Source of the DNA: Propionibacteriaceae bacterium
GTDB lineage: Bacteria; Actinomycetota; Actinomycetes; Propionibacteriales; Propionibacteriaceae
Assembly: GCA_031272805.1 (NCBI GenBank)
Contig: JAISTC010000154.1
Location: forward strand, 1-41,728
DNA length: 41,728 nucleotides
Direction of reading: 5' to 3'
This document shows, in pieces, positions 1 through 8,423 of this stretch. The notes under the pieces are model-generated. The model did not search any database and was not told the origin of the DNA. It saw only the letters and a program-made list of their open reading frames with translations. A program made the position numbers and the translations under genes. Every line of letters begins with the position of its first letter. The stretch's first letter is position 1.

Positions 1-582
1 GCGGCGCGGCTCGGGCTGATCGAGGAGGGTACGTGGAGCCTCCTGTGGGTCGTCGACGCGCCCCTGTTCAAGCCGGTGGCCGAGGCCCAGGCGGAGGGCG
101 ACGTGGCCGTCGGCGGCGGTGCCTGGACGGCCGTCCATCACGCCTTCACGAGCCCCAAGCCCGAACACCTGGCCACGTTCGACACGGACCCCGGCGGCGC
201 GCTGGCCTACGCCTACGACATCGTCTGCAACGGCAACGAGATCGGCGGCGGCTCGATCAGGATCCACCGCCGCGACATCCAGGAGCGCGTCTTCAAGGTC
301 ATGGGGCTTTCCGAGGAGGAGGCGCAGGAGAAGTTCGGCTTCCTCCTCGACGCCTTCCAGTTCGGCGCCCCGCCCCACGGCGGCATCGCCTTCGGCTGGG
401 ACCGCATCGTGGCCCTGCTGGCGGGCGCCGAGTCGATCCGCGAGGTCATCGCGTTCCCCAAGACCGGCAACGGCTTCGACCCGCTGACGGCCGCCCCGGC
501 GCCGATCACGCCGCAGCAGCGCAAGGAGGCCGGCGTCGACTACAAGCCGCCGGCCCCGAAACCGGCCCGCGCGGACGCGTGA
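1..582 (+). CDS. aspS: Aspartyl-tRNA synthetase, C-terminal part (5' truncated by window)
   Basis: Frame 1 open from base 1; class II aaRS motifs [61 protein letters not shown]. Confidence 0.95.
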   Translation, partial: AARLGLIEEGTWSLLWVVDAPLFKPVAEAQAEGDVAVGGGAWTAVHHAFTSPKPEHLATFDTDPGGALAYAYDIVCNGNEIGGGSIRIHRRDIQERVFKVMGLSEEEAQEKFGFLLDAFQFGAPPHGGIAFGWDRIVALLAGAESIREVIAFPKTGNGFDPLTAAPAPITPQQRKEAGVDYKPPAPKPARADA

Positions 583-639
583 CAACGGCGGGCTGACCCG
601 CGAGACTGGGCCCGACCCCACCGCTCAGGAGGCCCGCCC

Positions 640-2841
640 ATGTCCCAACTCGCCATCGCCGGACACGCCTGGTGGCGCCGCTTCGCCTATTCGCGCGAGA
701 CCGGCCCGGCCGCGGACTACATCGAGTACGCCGTCCCCGCCGGGGCCGCCATGGTCGCGACCCTGCTCGGCGAGGCCGCGCTCCCCGTGACCCGGCCGTC
801 ACGCCCGCGCGGCGAGCGGCTCCGGCTTGAGGCCCATGTGGTCGACGGCCGCGAGGGCTGGTTCGCCGGGCCCCACTTCGGCTGGACCCAGGGGACCGCG
901 CTGGCGCCGGTCCCGGACGCGGCCGACCTCGCCGGCGTCGTCGTGTACGACGAGGGGCTGGGCGGGCTCGACCTGCCGCCCGACGGCGTGCCCGTCCTCT
1001 GGGCGTCCAACCGGGCCCTGCCCGACCCGGCGGCCGTAGCCGCCATCCAGGACCGCGGCCTCCTCATGCTCGACGCCGACGTGCTCCGCGCCGCCGGGGT
1101 CCTCATCAGCCGGGCCGTGTCGTGGGAGCGGACGGCGACCGACCTGGTCTGGCAGCTCGCCAACAACCCGCTGGTCTCGTACTTGACCGGCTTCCGCCAC
1201 GTCTTCGTCACGTTCGCCGAGGACGGCGCCGTCTACGTCCAGCGGGACGGGGACCAGACGATCGCCTGGCTGGCGCTCGCCCACGGCGGCGCGGAGGGCA
1301 GCCTGCGGGAGCGGGCGGGGCTCGTGCCGGACGCCTGGTCGGTCATGGTCGCCCAGGCCGCGACCCAGTTCGTCCCCGTCCTGGCGGGCGACGAGGGTTT
1401 CGCGCCGACGCAGGTGCTCCAGCCGGCGGAGATCGTGGCGCGCGCGGGCTACGACCTGGCCACGCTGGCGTCGGGCCGGTTCGCGCCGTGGCTCGACGTC
1501 GACAAGGACGCCGACCACGGCAGCCTCCACGAGGTGCCCGTGGCCGAGCCGAGCCGCGGCCCCGACCCCGACTACTGGCAGATCACGGCGAGCTGGGCGG
1601 GCGTGCCGGTCTTCACGACGGCGTTCAACTACGTCAAGTTCGGCCCCGAGGCCATCCGCGGCCTGCCGCAGTTCGCCGTCGGGGACTTCCGGACGGCCGA
1701 CCGGCGCGAGATCGAGGGCCTGCAGGCGCTGCGCCGCCTGTTCGCGGCGTACGTGGCGGGGTCACGCGCGACGCCGCTCCGCGTGGCCGTCACCGGTCCG
1801 CGGGGGGCGGACACGACCCACGCCGTGGCCGAGCTGGCCGCGGCGGTCCTGCCGAACGTGACGGTGCTGCGGACCGGCGCCCTGGCCGGCGTCGACCCGG
1901 CGGCGGTCTTCCGGCGCGCCGCCGACACCGCCCTGGCCGGGGGCCTCCCCGTCGTCTTCTGGGAGACCGGCCCCATGGCCGCCGGGGAGCCGGAGTGGGC
2001 CGACCTGCGGGTGCTGGCCGCCTTCCGGACCGGCGAGTACTTCGACCACGGCGAGGACAACCGGCCGCTCGGCCGGGGCGTCCTCGTGCTCGCGGCGGAG
2101 GGGCCGCTGGCTGACGGGCCGGGCCTGGGCGGCGTGACGCCGTACCTCGACGCCACGCTCGACCTGCTCGGCCTCAACCCGGGGGAGGGCGACGCCCACT
2201 TCTGTCTCCGGCGCGCGTTCGCGCTGCGGGCCCTCCTGGAACGGGAGAGGCCCTTCGCCGGGCCGGAGGCGCCCATCGACGACGACCTCCTGCGGGCGCT
2301 GCTGCTCGTGCCCGAGTACAAGCACGGGACGCGGTCGCTGGCCGCCCTGCTCGACCTCAGCTCCGTGACGGGGCCGCAATGGACGGCGGCCGACCTGCCG
2401 CCGGACGGCCAACTCGACCTCCACCTCGACGCGGCGGCCTTCCGGCGGCTGCTGCTGCACCCGGCGGTCGTGGCCTCGTACACGGACCGCCTGGCCGCCG
2501 CCCTGGCCGACGGGGAGGGCGAAGCCTGGGAGGAATCGGCGGCGCCGATCCGGGCGGCGCGGCGGGCAGAGGCGCTGCAGCTCGTGGTCAGCCTCCGCGC
2601 CATCGGCTGCGACTGCGACGCGGGGGACGCGCCGTTCCCGACCGTCGAGGAACTGACCCACGACGAGGCCACGCTGTTGGCCGCCCTCGCCTACGACCGC
2701 CGCCTGACGCTGGCCGCGGCGCCCGACGCGCTGCCGTGGGACGACCTGCCGGAGGACCGGCGCCAGACAGAGCGCGACGCCGTGGCGCAGCGTCTGGCGC
2801 TGCTCCACGGCGTCGGCCTCCGGGTGTACCGGATCACATGA
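640..2841 (+). CDS. Large multidomain protein: sugar-kinase-like N-terminal region, P-loop-like central region with degenerate motifs, C-terminal RyR-like domain
   Basis: 733 aa; LISRAVSWERTATDLVWQLANNPLV; central GPRGADTT / VVFWETGP / RPLGRGVLVLAAEG; C-terminal PWDDLPEDRRQTERDAVAQRLALLHGVGLRVYRI resembles the RyR signature. Confidence 0.65.
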   Translation: MSQLAIAGHAWWRRFAYSRETGPAADYIEYAVPAGAAMVATLLGEAALPVTRPSRPRGERLRLEAHVVDGREGWFAGPHFGWTQGTALAPVPDAADLAGVVVYDEGLGGLDLPPDGVPVLWASNRALPDPAAVAAIQDRGLLMLDADVLRAAGVLISRAVSWERTATDLVWQLANNPLVSYLTGFRHVFVTFAEDGAVYVQRDGDQTIAWLALAHGGAEGSLRERAGLVPDAWSVMVAQAATQFVPVLAGDEGFAPTQVLQPAEIVARAGYDLATLASGRFAPWLDVDKDADHGSLHEVPVAEPSRGPDPDYWQITASWAGVPVFTTAFNYVKFGPEAIRGLPQFAVGDFRTADRREIEGLQALRRLFAAYVAGSRATPLRVAVTGPRGADTTHAVAELAAAVLPNVTVLRTGALAGVDPAAVFRRAADTALAGGLPVVFWETGPMAAGEPEWADLRVLAAFRTGEYFDHGEDNRPLGRGVLVLAAEGPLADGPGLGGVTPYLDATLDLLGLNPGEGDAHFCLRRAFALRALLERERPFAGPEAPIDDDLLRALLLVPEYKHGTRSLAALLDLSSVTGPQWTAADLPPDGQLDLHLDAAAFRRLLLHPAVVASYTDRLAAALADGEGEAWEESAAPIRAARRAEALQLVVSLRAIGCDCDAGDAPFPTVEELTHDEATLLAALAYDRRLTLAAAPDALPWDDLPEDRRQTERDAVAQRLALLHGVGLRVYRIT

Positions 2842-2857
2842 CGGCGGGGCCAGGGGC

Positions 2858-3526
2858 TCAGTCCTCGTCGTCGGGCTCTTGCGCCAACGTGGCGTAGATC
2901 TTCCGCTTGAGGGCGGCGATGTCGTCGGAAATGGTCTTGAGCTGCTCGGGGGTGGCGTCCGTCGCCATGACCCGGAGGGCCTTGGCGAGCGACTTCAGCT
3001 CCTCGAACAGGCCGCGAATCTCGACGACCGGCCACTCGCCGGCGCGGAACTCCGGCTGCTCGGAGCCCCAGGGCTCCTTGGGGGCGTCCTCGGCGGCCTT
3101 CTCGCCCGCCTCGGTCAGCTTGAAGACCTTCTGGCCTTCGACCTCGGTCGGCTCGATCAGGCCCTCATCGGTCAACTGCTGGAGGCAGGGGTAGACGGCG
3201 CCGGGGCTCGGCGACCAGAGGCCGAGGGTGCGCTCGTTGAGCGTCGTGATGATCTGGTAGCCGTTGCGCGGCTGTTCCTTCAGCAACACGAGGATCGACT
3301 CGCGGAGCAGGCCGCGGCGGGCGCGCTGGCGGCCGCCGGGGTGGCCGGGGCCGAAGCCCCAGGGGTTGAACTGGGTGAAATCGGGGACGGGGGGCGGCCC
3401 GGGGAAGGCGCCCCGGCGGCCTCGGCCGCCGCGGCCCATCTCATCGGGGGGGCCGGGGAAAGTAAACTCGCAGCGAGCGCGGCGATGGCCACGGTGCCGG
3501 GAATCGAAACGGTCAGATGCAGACAT
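2858..3526 (-). CDS. PadR-family transcriptional regulator
   Basis: LLRESILVLLKEQPRNGYQIITTLNERTLGLWSPSPGAVYPCLQQLTDEGLIEPTEVEGQKVFKLTEAG is a PadR winged-helix pattern; Gly/Pro/Arg-rich N-terminus. Confidence 0.9.
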   Translation of the reverse strand: MSASDRFDSRHRGHRRARCEFTFPGPPDEMGRGGRGRRGAFPGPPPVPDFTQFNPWGFGPGHPGGRQRARRGLLRESILVLLKEQPRNGYQIITTLNERTLGLWSPSPGAVYPCLQQLTDEGLIEPTEVEGQKVFKLTEAGEKAAEDAPKEPWGSEQPEFRAGEWPVVEIRGLFEELKSLAKALRVMATDATPEQLKTISDDIAALKRKIYATLAQEPDDED

Positions 3527-3547
3527 CGTGTTCTCCTTTCGTTACAT

Positions 3548-3577
3548 CTAACGATATTACGTTAGCACTATCGTTAG
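3548..3577. promoter_or_regulatory. Candidate PadR autoregulatory operator
   Basis: Perfect 9-bp inverted repeat CTAACGATA (3548-3556) / TATCGTTAG (3569-3577), plus an internal CGTTAG at 3560-3565, just upstream of the PadR gene. Confidence 0.5.
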
Positions 3578-3607
3578 CGCCTGTGCAAGTGTGTCGTCCA
3601 CCCCACT

Positions 3608-3696
3608 CTGTCATCCTGAGCGCAGCGAAGGATCTCGGTGGCGGAGAGATCCTTCGCTGCGCTCAGGATGACAGGATGCTCCGCTCAGGATGACAG
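3608..3696. repeat. Palindromic dispersed repeat (REP/MITE-like), copy 1
   Basis: CTGTCATCCTGAGCGCAGCGAAGGATCTC (3608-3636) and its perfect reverse complement (3646-3674), then a third half-copy GCTCAGGATGACAG (3683-3696). Confidence 0.9.
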
Positions 3697-3718
3697 GGTT
3701 GGGCATAGGCTGAACCGC

Positions 3719-5089
3719 GTGACGGAGGATCTGTTCGGCAACGTGACGCCCGACCCGGCGGCCGGTGTGGGGTCGTTGGGCCAGGTCACGGAGCGGGCGC
3801 CGCTGGCGGTCCGGCTGCGGCCCACGGCGCTGGAGGAGATCGTCGGCCAGAAGCACCTCCTCGGCCCCGGTTCGCCGCTGCGCCGCCTGGCCTCCGGCCA
3901 GCCGATGTCCGTGTTCCTCTGGGGCCCGCCGGGGGTCGGCAAGACCACGATCGCCTCGGTCGTGTCGCATACGACCGGCGCCCGCTTCGTGGAGCTGTCC
4001 GCCGTGACGTCCGGGGTGAAGGAGCTGCGCGCCGAGCTGGCGCAGGCCAAGGCCGAACTGGCGCGGGGCCGCCCGACGGTTCTGTTCATCGACGAGGTCC
4101 ACCGCTTCTCCAAGACCCAGCAGGACGTGCTGCTGCCCGCGGTCGAGAACCGGCTGGTCACGCTGATCGCGGCCACGACGGAAAACCCGAGTTTCTCCGT
4201 CATCTCGCCCCTGCTGTCCCGCTCCCTCCTCCTGACGCTCGAATCCCTGACGCCGGAGGACCTGTCCGAACTGGTGGACCGCGGGCTGACGGACCCGCGG
4301 GGCCTCGTGACGGCGGCGGGGGAGCGGTTCACGATCGACGACGTGGCCCGCGCCCACCTCATCCAACTGGCCAACGGCGACGCGCGGCGCGTCCTGACGT
4401 ACCTGGAGGAGGCGGCGGCCGGGGCGGCGGCGGTCGGGACCACGGCGATCACGACGGACATCGTCGAGCGGGCCGTCGACCGGGCGGCCGTCCGCTACGA
4501 CGCCGGCGGCGACGAGCACTACGACGTCATCTCGGCCTTCATCAAGTCGCTGCGCGGCTCGGACGTCAACGCCGCCCTCCACTACCTGGCCCGCATGATC
4601 GCGGCGGGCGAGGACCCGCGCTTCATCGCCCGCCGCCTCGTCATCCTCGCCTCGGAGGACATCGGGATGGCGGCGCCGAACGTGCTGCCGCTGTGCGTGG
4701 CGGCGGCGCAGGCGGTCCAGCTCATCGGCCTGCCGGAGGCCCGCCTCAACCTGGCCCACGCCGTGGTCGCCTGCGCCACGGCGCCGAAGTCGAACGCGGT
4801 CATCAAGGCGATCGACGGGGCGCTGGCGGACGTGGCGGCGGGCAAGGGCGGCCGCGTCCCAGCCCACCTGCGCGACGCCCACTACGCCGGGGCGGCCAAG
4901 CTGGGCCACGGCGAGGGCTACCGCTACGCCCACGACTACCCCCACGGCGTGGCCGCGCAACAGTACCTGCCCGACGACCTGGTCGGTACGCGCTACTACG
5001 ACCCCACCGACCACGGCCACGAAGCGGCCATCAGAGACCGCGTGACAGTACTGGAAGACCTATTGGGCCACACCAGCGTGACCGAGTAG
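3719..5089 (+). CDS. rarA: Replication-associated recombination protein A (AAA+ ATPase, MgsA/RarA family)
   Basis: [37 protein letters not shown] Walker [16 protein letters not shown] Walker B; GTG start at 3719 preferred because upstream codons come from the repeat. Confidence 0.93.
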   Translation: MTEDLFGNVTPDPAAGVGSLGQVTERAPLAVRLRPTALEEIVGQKHLLGPGSPLRRLASGQPMSVFLWGPPGVGKTTIASVVSHTTGARFVELSAVTSGVKELRAELAQAKAELARGRPTVLFIDEVHRFSKTQQDVLLPAVENRLVTLIAATTENPSFSVISPLLSRSLLLTLESLTPEDLSELVDRGLTDPRGLVTAAGERFTIDDVARAHLIQLANGDARRVLTYLEEAAAGAAAVGTTAITTDIVERAVDRAAVRYDAGGDEHYDVISAFIKSLRGSDVNAALHYLARMIAAGEDPRFIARRLVILASEDIGMAAPNVLPLCVAAAQAVQLIGLPEARLNLAHAVVACATAPKSNAVIKAIDGALADVAAGKGGRVPAHLRDAHYAGAAKLGHGEGYRYAHDYPHGVAAQQYLPDDLVGTRYYDPTDHGHEAAIRDRVTVLEDLLGHTSVTE

Positions 5090-5119
5090 CGGGGCGCTGC
5101 CCTGAGCGGCCGCCCGGAG

Positions 5120-5190
5120 ATGTCAACATCCCGGCCAAGAATGTCAACATCTCCCGAAAGATGTTGACATCTCCCGCGAGATGTCAACAT
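5120..5190. repeat. Four-copy array of ATGTCAACAT/ATGTTGACAT at 20-21 bp spacing, including a 13-bp perfect hairpin
   Basis: Copies at 5120, 5141, 5161 (inverted) and 5181; ATGTTGACATCTC-CCGC-GAGATGTCAACAT at 5161-5190. Confidence 0.9.
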
Positions 5191-5193
5191 CCC

Positions 5194-5221
5194 CTGTCAT
5201 CCTGAGCGCAGCGAAGGATCT
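5194..5221. repeat. Dispersed repeat half-copy (copy 2)
   Basis: CTGTCATCCTGAGCGCAGCGAAGGATCT, identical to the left arm of copy 1. Confidence 0.9.
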
Positions 5222-5403
5222 TGGCGGGGGATCGTTGGTCGTCCCCGCTGGCTGCCTTAGGATCGGGGCGCGGCGTCCTCCGCGGGCCAGCTCTCGAACC
5301 CCGCCTCATCTTCGATCACGCCGACCGCCGTGCGGGGAAGGCGACGCGCGGTGGGTGTAAGCTGGGACTTGACGTGGTTGACACTTGACGAGAGGTGGGT
5401 GTC

Positions 5404-5931
5404 ATGGCTGTGGATGTGGCCTTTCAGGTTGATCGGGCGGCGGAGTTGTCGCCGCGTGAGTTGGAGTTGCTCAAGGTCTTGGCCCGTGGTCTGGAGGGTT
5501 GCCGGCTTGACGTGGTTGACAGCCCTGCGGTTCTCGTGGACCGGTGGCTGGCCAGCATTCCGGACGCCGCCAGCCCGTGGACGGATCTCGTGGGGCCGTG
5601 CTTTACGACCAAGGCGCTGGTTCGGCGGTTGGGAATCTCGCGCCAAGCCATCAGCCAGGCTGTGGCCAAGCACACTCTGCTGCGGGTCGTGACGGCGGAC
5701 AAGGTGGCGTTGTTTCCGGCGTTCCAGTTCGACGGCCACTTCGGGCGGATGCCCGGGATGAAGGCGGTGCTCGACATCTTGGCCGAAGCCGTGGACGACC
5801 CGTGGACGTGGGTGTGGTGGCTGAACACGCCGCTGGACGGCCGGACCCTGGTCGAGGCGTTGTGGGCGGGCGAGGTCGACGCCGTGCTGGAGGAAGCCCG
5901 TGACGCCGTGAACTCCTGGAGGCAGCCATGA
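5404..5931 (+). CDS. Xre/MbcA-ParS-like antitoxin of a RES-Xre type TA pair
   Basis: ATG at 5404; LTTKALVRRLGISRQAISQ-like helix-turn-helix, C-terminal WWLNTPLDGRTLVEALWAGEVDAVLEEARD matching the antitoxin toxin-binding region; ATGA overlap with the RES gene. Confidence 0.8.
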   Translation: MAVDVAFQVDRAAELSPRELELLKVLARGLEGCRLDVVDSPAVLVDRWLASIPDAASPWTDLVGPCFTTKALVRRLGISRQAISQAVAKHTLLRVVTADKVALFPAFQFDGHFGRMPGMKAVLDILAEAVDDPWTWVWWLNTPLDGRTLVEALWAGEVDAVLEEARDAVNSWRQP

Positions 5932-6578
5932 GCGCGCCGACTGGGGCCCCGGCCCTGCCATCTCCGGGCGAGGGGCTCAGCCTCGCCGGGTTCCCCCGAG
6001 CTACCCTGGCCAAGGGCACCCGCGTGTACCGGTGCCACCGGTCCGGCCGTGCTCATTGGTGGTTCGCCAGCCGTGACCCAGCGGGGCCTGGCGGCCGCTT
6101 CGATCTGGCCTCACCGCGGGGAACGCACTACGTGGCGAGCGACCTGGAGACCGCCGTGCGAGAGCGGTTGCGCGACCGGGCGAGCGGAGCGGGCCACGTG
6201 CCTCAGCCGTTCGCTGCGAGCTTTGCGGTGACCGTGACGACGGTGGCCAAGGACTGGTCCTGCGCCCACGTCGACGCCAGAGGCGCGGCCCGTTTCGGCG
6301 TGACCCGCGAAATGGCCACGTTGCCGCCCGCCCAGTACGGCGTCACGCAGGCGTGGGCGGAGCGGTTCGCCGCCACGGGGCATGACGGCATCCGCTATGG
6401 CGCGCGGTTCACCCCGGGCCGGTCCAACGCCTGGGCGCTGTTCGGCCAGGCGGGCGACGCCGAGCGGCCCGTGCCCGCGGTGGTCGAGACGGTCAGCGGC
6501 CCCGACGCCTGCCGCCGGATCGGACTCGCCGTGTTGACGACCCCCTATCGCGAGTCCGTGCGCGTGATCCCCGGCTGA
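5928..6578 (+). CDS. RES-domain toxin
   Basis: VYRCHRSGRAHWWFASRDPAGPGGRFDLASPRGTHYVASDLETAVRERL fits the RES family pattern; overlaps the antitoxin stop. Confidence 0.82.
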   Translation: MSAPTGAPALPSPGEGLSLAGFPRATLAKGTRVYRCHRSGRAHWWFASRDPAGPGGRFDLASPRGTHYVASDLETAVRERLRDRASGAGHVPQPFAASFAVTVTTVAKDWSCAHVDARGAARFGVTREMATLPPAQYGVTQAWAERFAATGHDGIRYGARFTPGRSNAWALFGQAGDAERPVPAVVETVSGPDACRRIGLAVLTTPYRESVRVIPG

Positions 6579-6582
6579 ACCA

Positions 6583-6790
6583 CTGAGCGCAGCGAAGGAT
6601 CTCGGCAGGGGACCGTGGTGGGTATGGTTCTTGACATGGTTGATGCGCCCAAGGTTCTTGAGGAGCGTTGTGTGGACAGCAGGTCGGACGCCGCCGGTCG
6701 ATGGATGGACCGGGTGGGGCCATGCCTGACGACCGAGGCGGTCGTCCGGGGACTGGGGATTTGGCGCCAAGCCATCGGCTGGCCTGGGCG
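6583..6790 (+). pseudogene. Truncated second copy of the repeat + antitoxin unit
   Basis: Repeat half-copy CTGAGCGCAGCGAAGGATCT, then VLDMVDAPKVLEERCVDSRSDAAGRWMDRVGPCLTTEAVVRGLGIWRQAIG, alignable to LDVVDSPAVLVDRWLASIPDAASPWTDLVGPCFTTKALVRRLGISRQAIS of the intact antitoxin. Confidence 0.75.
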
Positions 6791-6795
6791 CCGAT

Positions 6796-6857
6796 TCATC
6801 GGAACATAATCCGATGATGCGGCTGAACTCGTGTATCATCGGATCGTAGTCCGATGA
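6796..6857. promoter_or_regulatory. Two TCATCGGA-N6-TCCGATGA palindromes exactly 40 bp apart
   Basis: 6796-6817 (spacer ACATAA) and 6836-6857 (spacer TCGTAG), immediately upstream of the ATPase start at 6870. Confidence 0.75.
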
Positions 6858-6869
6858 ATCGAGGACATC

Positions 6870-8084
6870 GTGGACATCATCAGACGTGAGCACGAACTGG
6901 ACCGAGTGCGTCCGTTCATCGGAGCGCCCATCGTGAAGGTCTTGACCGGGATCCGGCGCGGCGGCAAGTCGACCCTACTGCGGCTCTTGGCCGATGAGTT
7001 GACGGCCGCGGGAAAACAGTGTCTGCTACTGAACTTCGAGGAGATGGCCTTGAGCCCTCTCTTGGAGGCGGCCTCGCTCAAGGCCCACCTGGACGAGCGG
7101 ATGTCACAGAGGGGTGACTATTGCGTCCTGCTCGACGAGGTTCAGGAGGTCGCGGGCTGGGAGAAGGTGGTCAACTCACTCCTGGCCGAAGGGCGGGCGG
7201 ACCTCTACATCACGGGTTCCAACTCGCGGTTGCTGTCGGCAGAACTGTCCACCTACATCGCCGGTCGGTACGTGGAAGTCGAGGTGCGCACCTTGTCCTG
7301 GGCCGAATACCTGGAGTTCCAAACCCGCCTGACCGGGACTGCGCCGGACCTGGCCAGCGCCTTCGAGTCGTATCTCGTCCGAGGTGGCTTTCCTGTCCTC
7401 AACACCGTGGAGTTGACGGACGAGCAGGCCCGCCGGGCGGTGTCCGACATCTACGCGTCGGCCCTGATCCGGGACGTGCTGGCCCGCAAGGCGATTCGCC
7501 AGACCGACGCGCTGGAGTGGGTGGCGCTATTTGCGCTCGACAACGTCGGCCGCGTGTTCTCGGCCAACTCGATCGCCAAGTACTTCAAGTCCCAACGGCG
7601 CCGGGTCGACCCGGACACCGTCCTCGCCTACCTGTCCGCCCTATCGGCAGCATTCATCGTCAACAAGGTGCCGCGCTTTGACCTCCAGGGCAAGCAACTG
7701 CTGACGGTCAATGAGAAGTACTACGCGGGCGACCACGGCCTGGTCACGGCATTGCTCGGCCCGAGCGCCGGCCGCACGCCCGGGGTCCTGGAGAACATCG
7801 TGTGGGCCGAGTTGCGCCGTCGCGGCTACCAGACCTACGTCGGCAAGCTGGGCGAGGCCGAGATCGATTTCGTGGCCGAGCGCGAGGGCCAGAGGGCGTA
7901 CTTCCAGGTGACGACCACATTCCTGAACAACCCGGACACGCTGACGCGCGAAGTGACGCCGCTGCTGTCGCTCAAGGACGCGTACCCGAAGTACATCCTG
8001 TCCCTGGAACCCCTGGCCCTCCCGCTGGACCAAGGCCTGATCCACCAGCGGATACCAGACTTCCTCGCGGGTATTCAAACCTAG
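6870..8084 (+). CDS. AAA ATPase with DUF4143-type C-terminal region
   Basis: VLTGIRRGGKSTLLRLLADEL Walker A, CVLLDEVQEV Walker B, YITGSNSRLLSAELSTYIAGRYVEVEVRTLSWAEYLEF, C-terminal EIDFVAEREGQRAYFQV. Confidence 0.93.
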   Translation: MDIIRREHELDRVRPFIGAPIVKVLTGIRRGGKSTLLRLLADELTAAGKQCLLLNFEEMALSPLLEAASLKAHLDERMSQRGDYCVLLDEVQEVAGWEKVVNSLLAEGRADLYITGSNSRLLSAELSTYIAGRYVEVEVRTLSWAEYLEFQTRLTGTAPDLASAFESYLVRGGFPVLNTVELTDEQARRAVSDIYASALIRDVLARKAIRQTDALEWVALFALDNVGRVFSANSIAKYFKSQRRRVDPDTVLAYLSALSAAFIVNKVPRFDLQGKQLLTVNEKYYAGDHGLVTALLGPSAGRTPGVLENIVWAELRRRGYQTYVGKLGEAEIDFVAEREGQRAYFQVTTTFLNNPDTLTREVTPLLSLKDAYPKYILSLEPLALPLDQGLIHQRIPDFLAGIQT

Positions 8085-8308
8085 GCTGCCCGTCTGCTCT
8101 ACCGATGTCATCTGGGATGACGTCCATGGCGTAGACGATCCCGGCGACGTAGAACGCGCGACTCTAGAGATCAGGCGGCTGGCCCTGGACCGCTGCACTC
8201 GCGGCCCTGCGTCCCAGCACGGCAGTGTCGGTGGCGGTATCACCGTTCGTCTGCCCGGCCATCGCTACATTCGGGCGTGTCGCGGGGTTGCGGCCGAGTC
8301 GGAGGGCG

Positions 8309-8398
8309 GTGCCTGTCGTCAAGGTCCGCTGCCGCCAGTGCGGCGCTCTGAGTGACGAGACGGCCAAGTTCTGCCAGCAGTGCGGCCAACCGCTGTGA
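8309..8398 (+). CDS. Zinc-ribbon microprotein or gene remnant (29 aa)
   Basis: GTG start; (M)PVVKVRCRQCGALSDETAKFCQQCGQPL with two CxxC knuckles; GGAGGG just upstream. Confidence 0.4.
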   Translation: MPVVKVRCRQCGALSDETAKFCQQCGQPL

Positions 8399-8423
8399 CT
8401 CTCCGGGCGGAACGTCCAGGGGG

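Noticed and set aside
2379-2897. Overlapping 172-aa plus-strand ORF within the RyR gene
   Set aside because: Off-frame P/R/G-rich translation in high-GC DNA; no start context or homology.
3638-3718. Upstream ATG extension of rarA
   Set aside because: The extra residues [27 protein letters not shown] are translated from the palindromic repeat; homology begins at the GTG at 3719.
5120-5190. CRISPR array
   Set aside because: Units are only 10 bp with about 10-bp gaps, one is inverted, and no cas genes are present.
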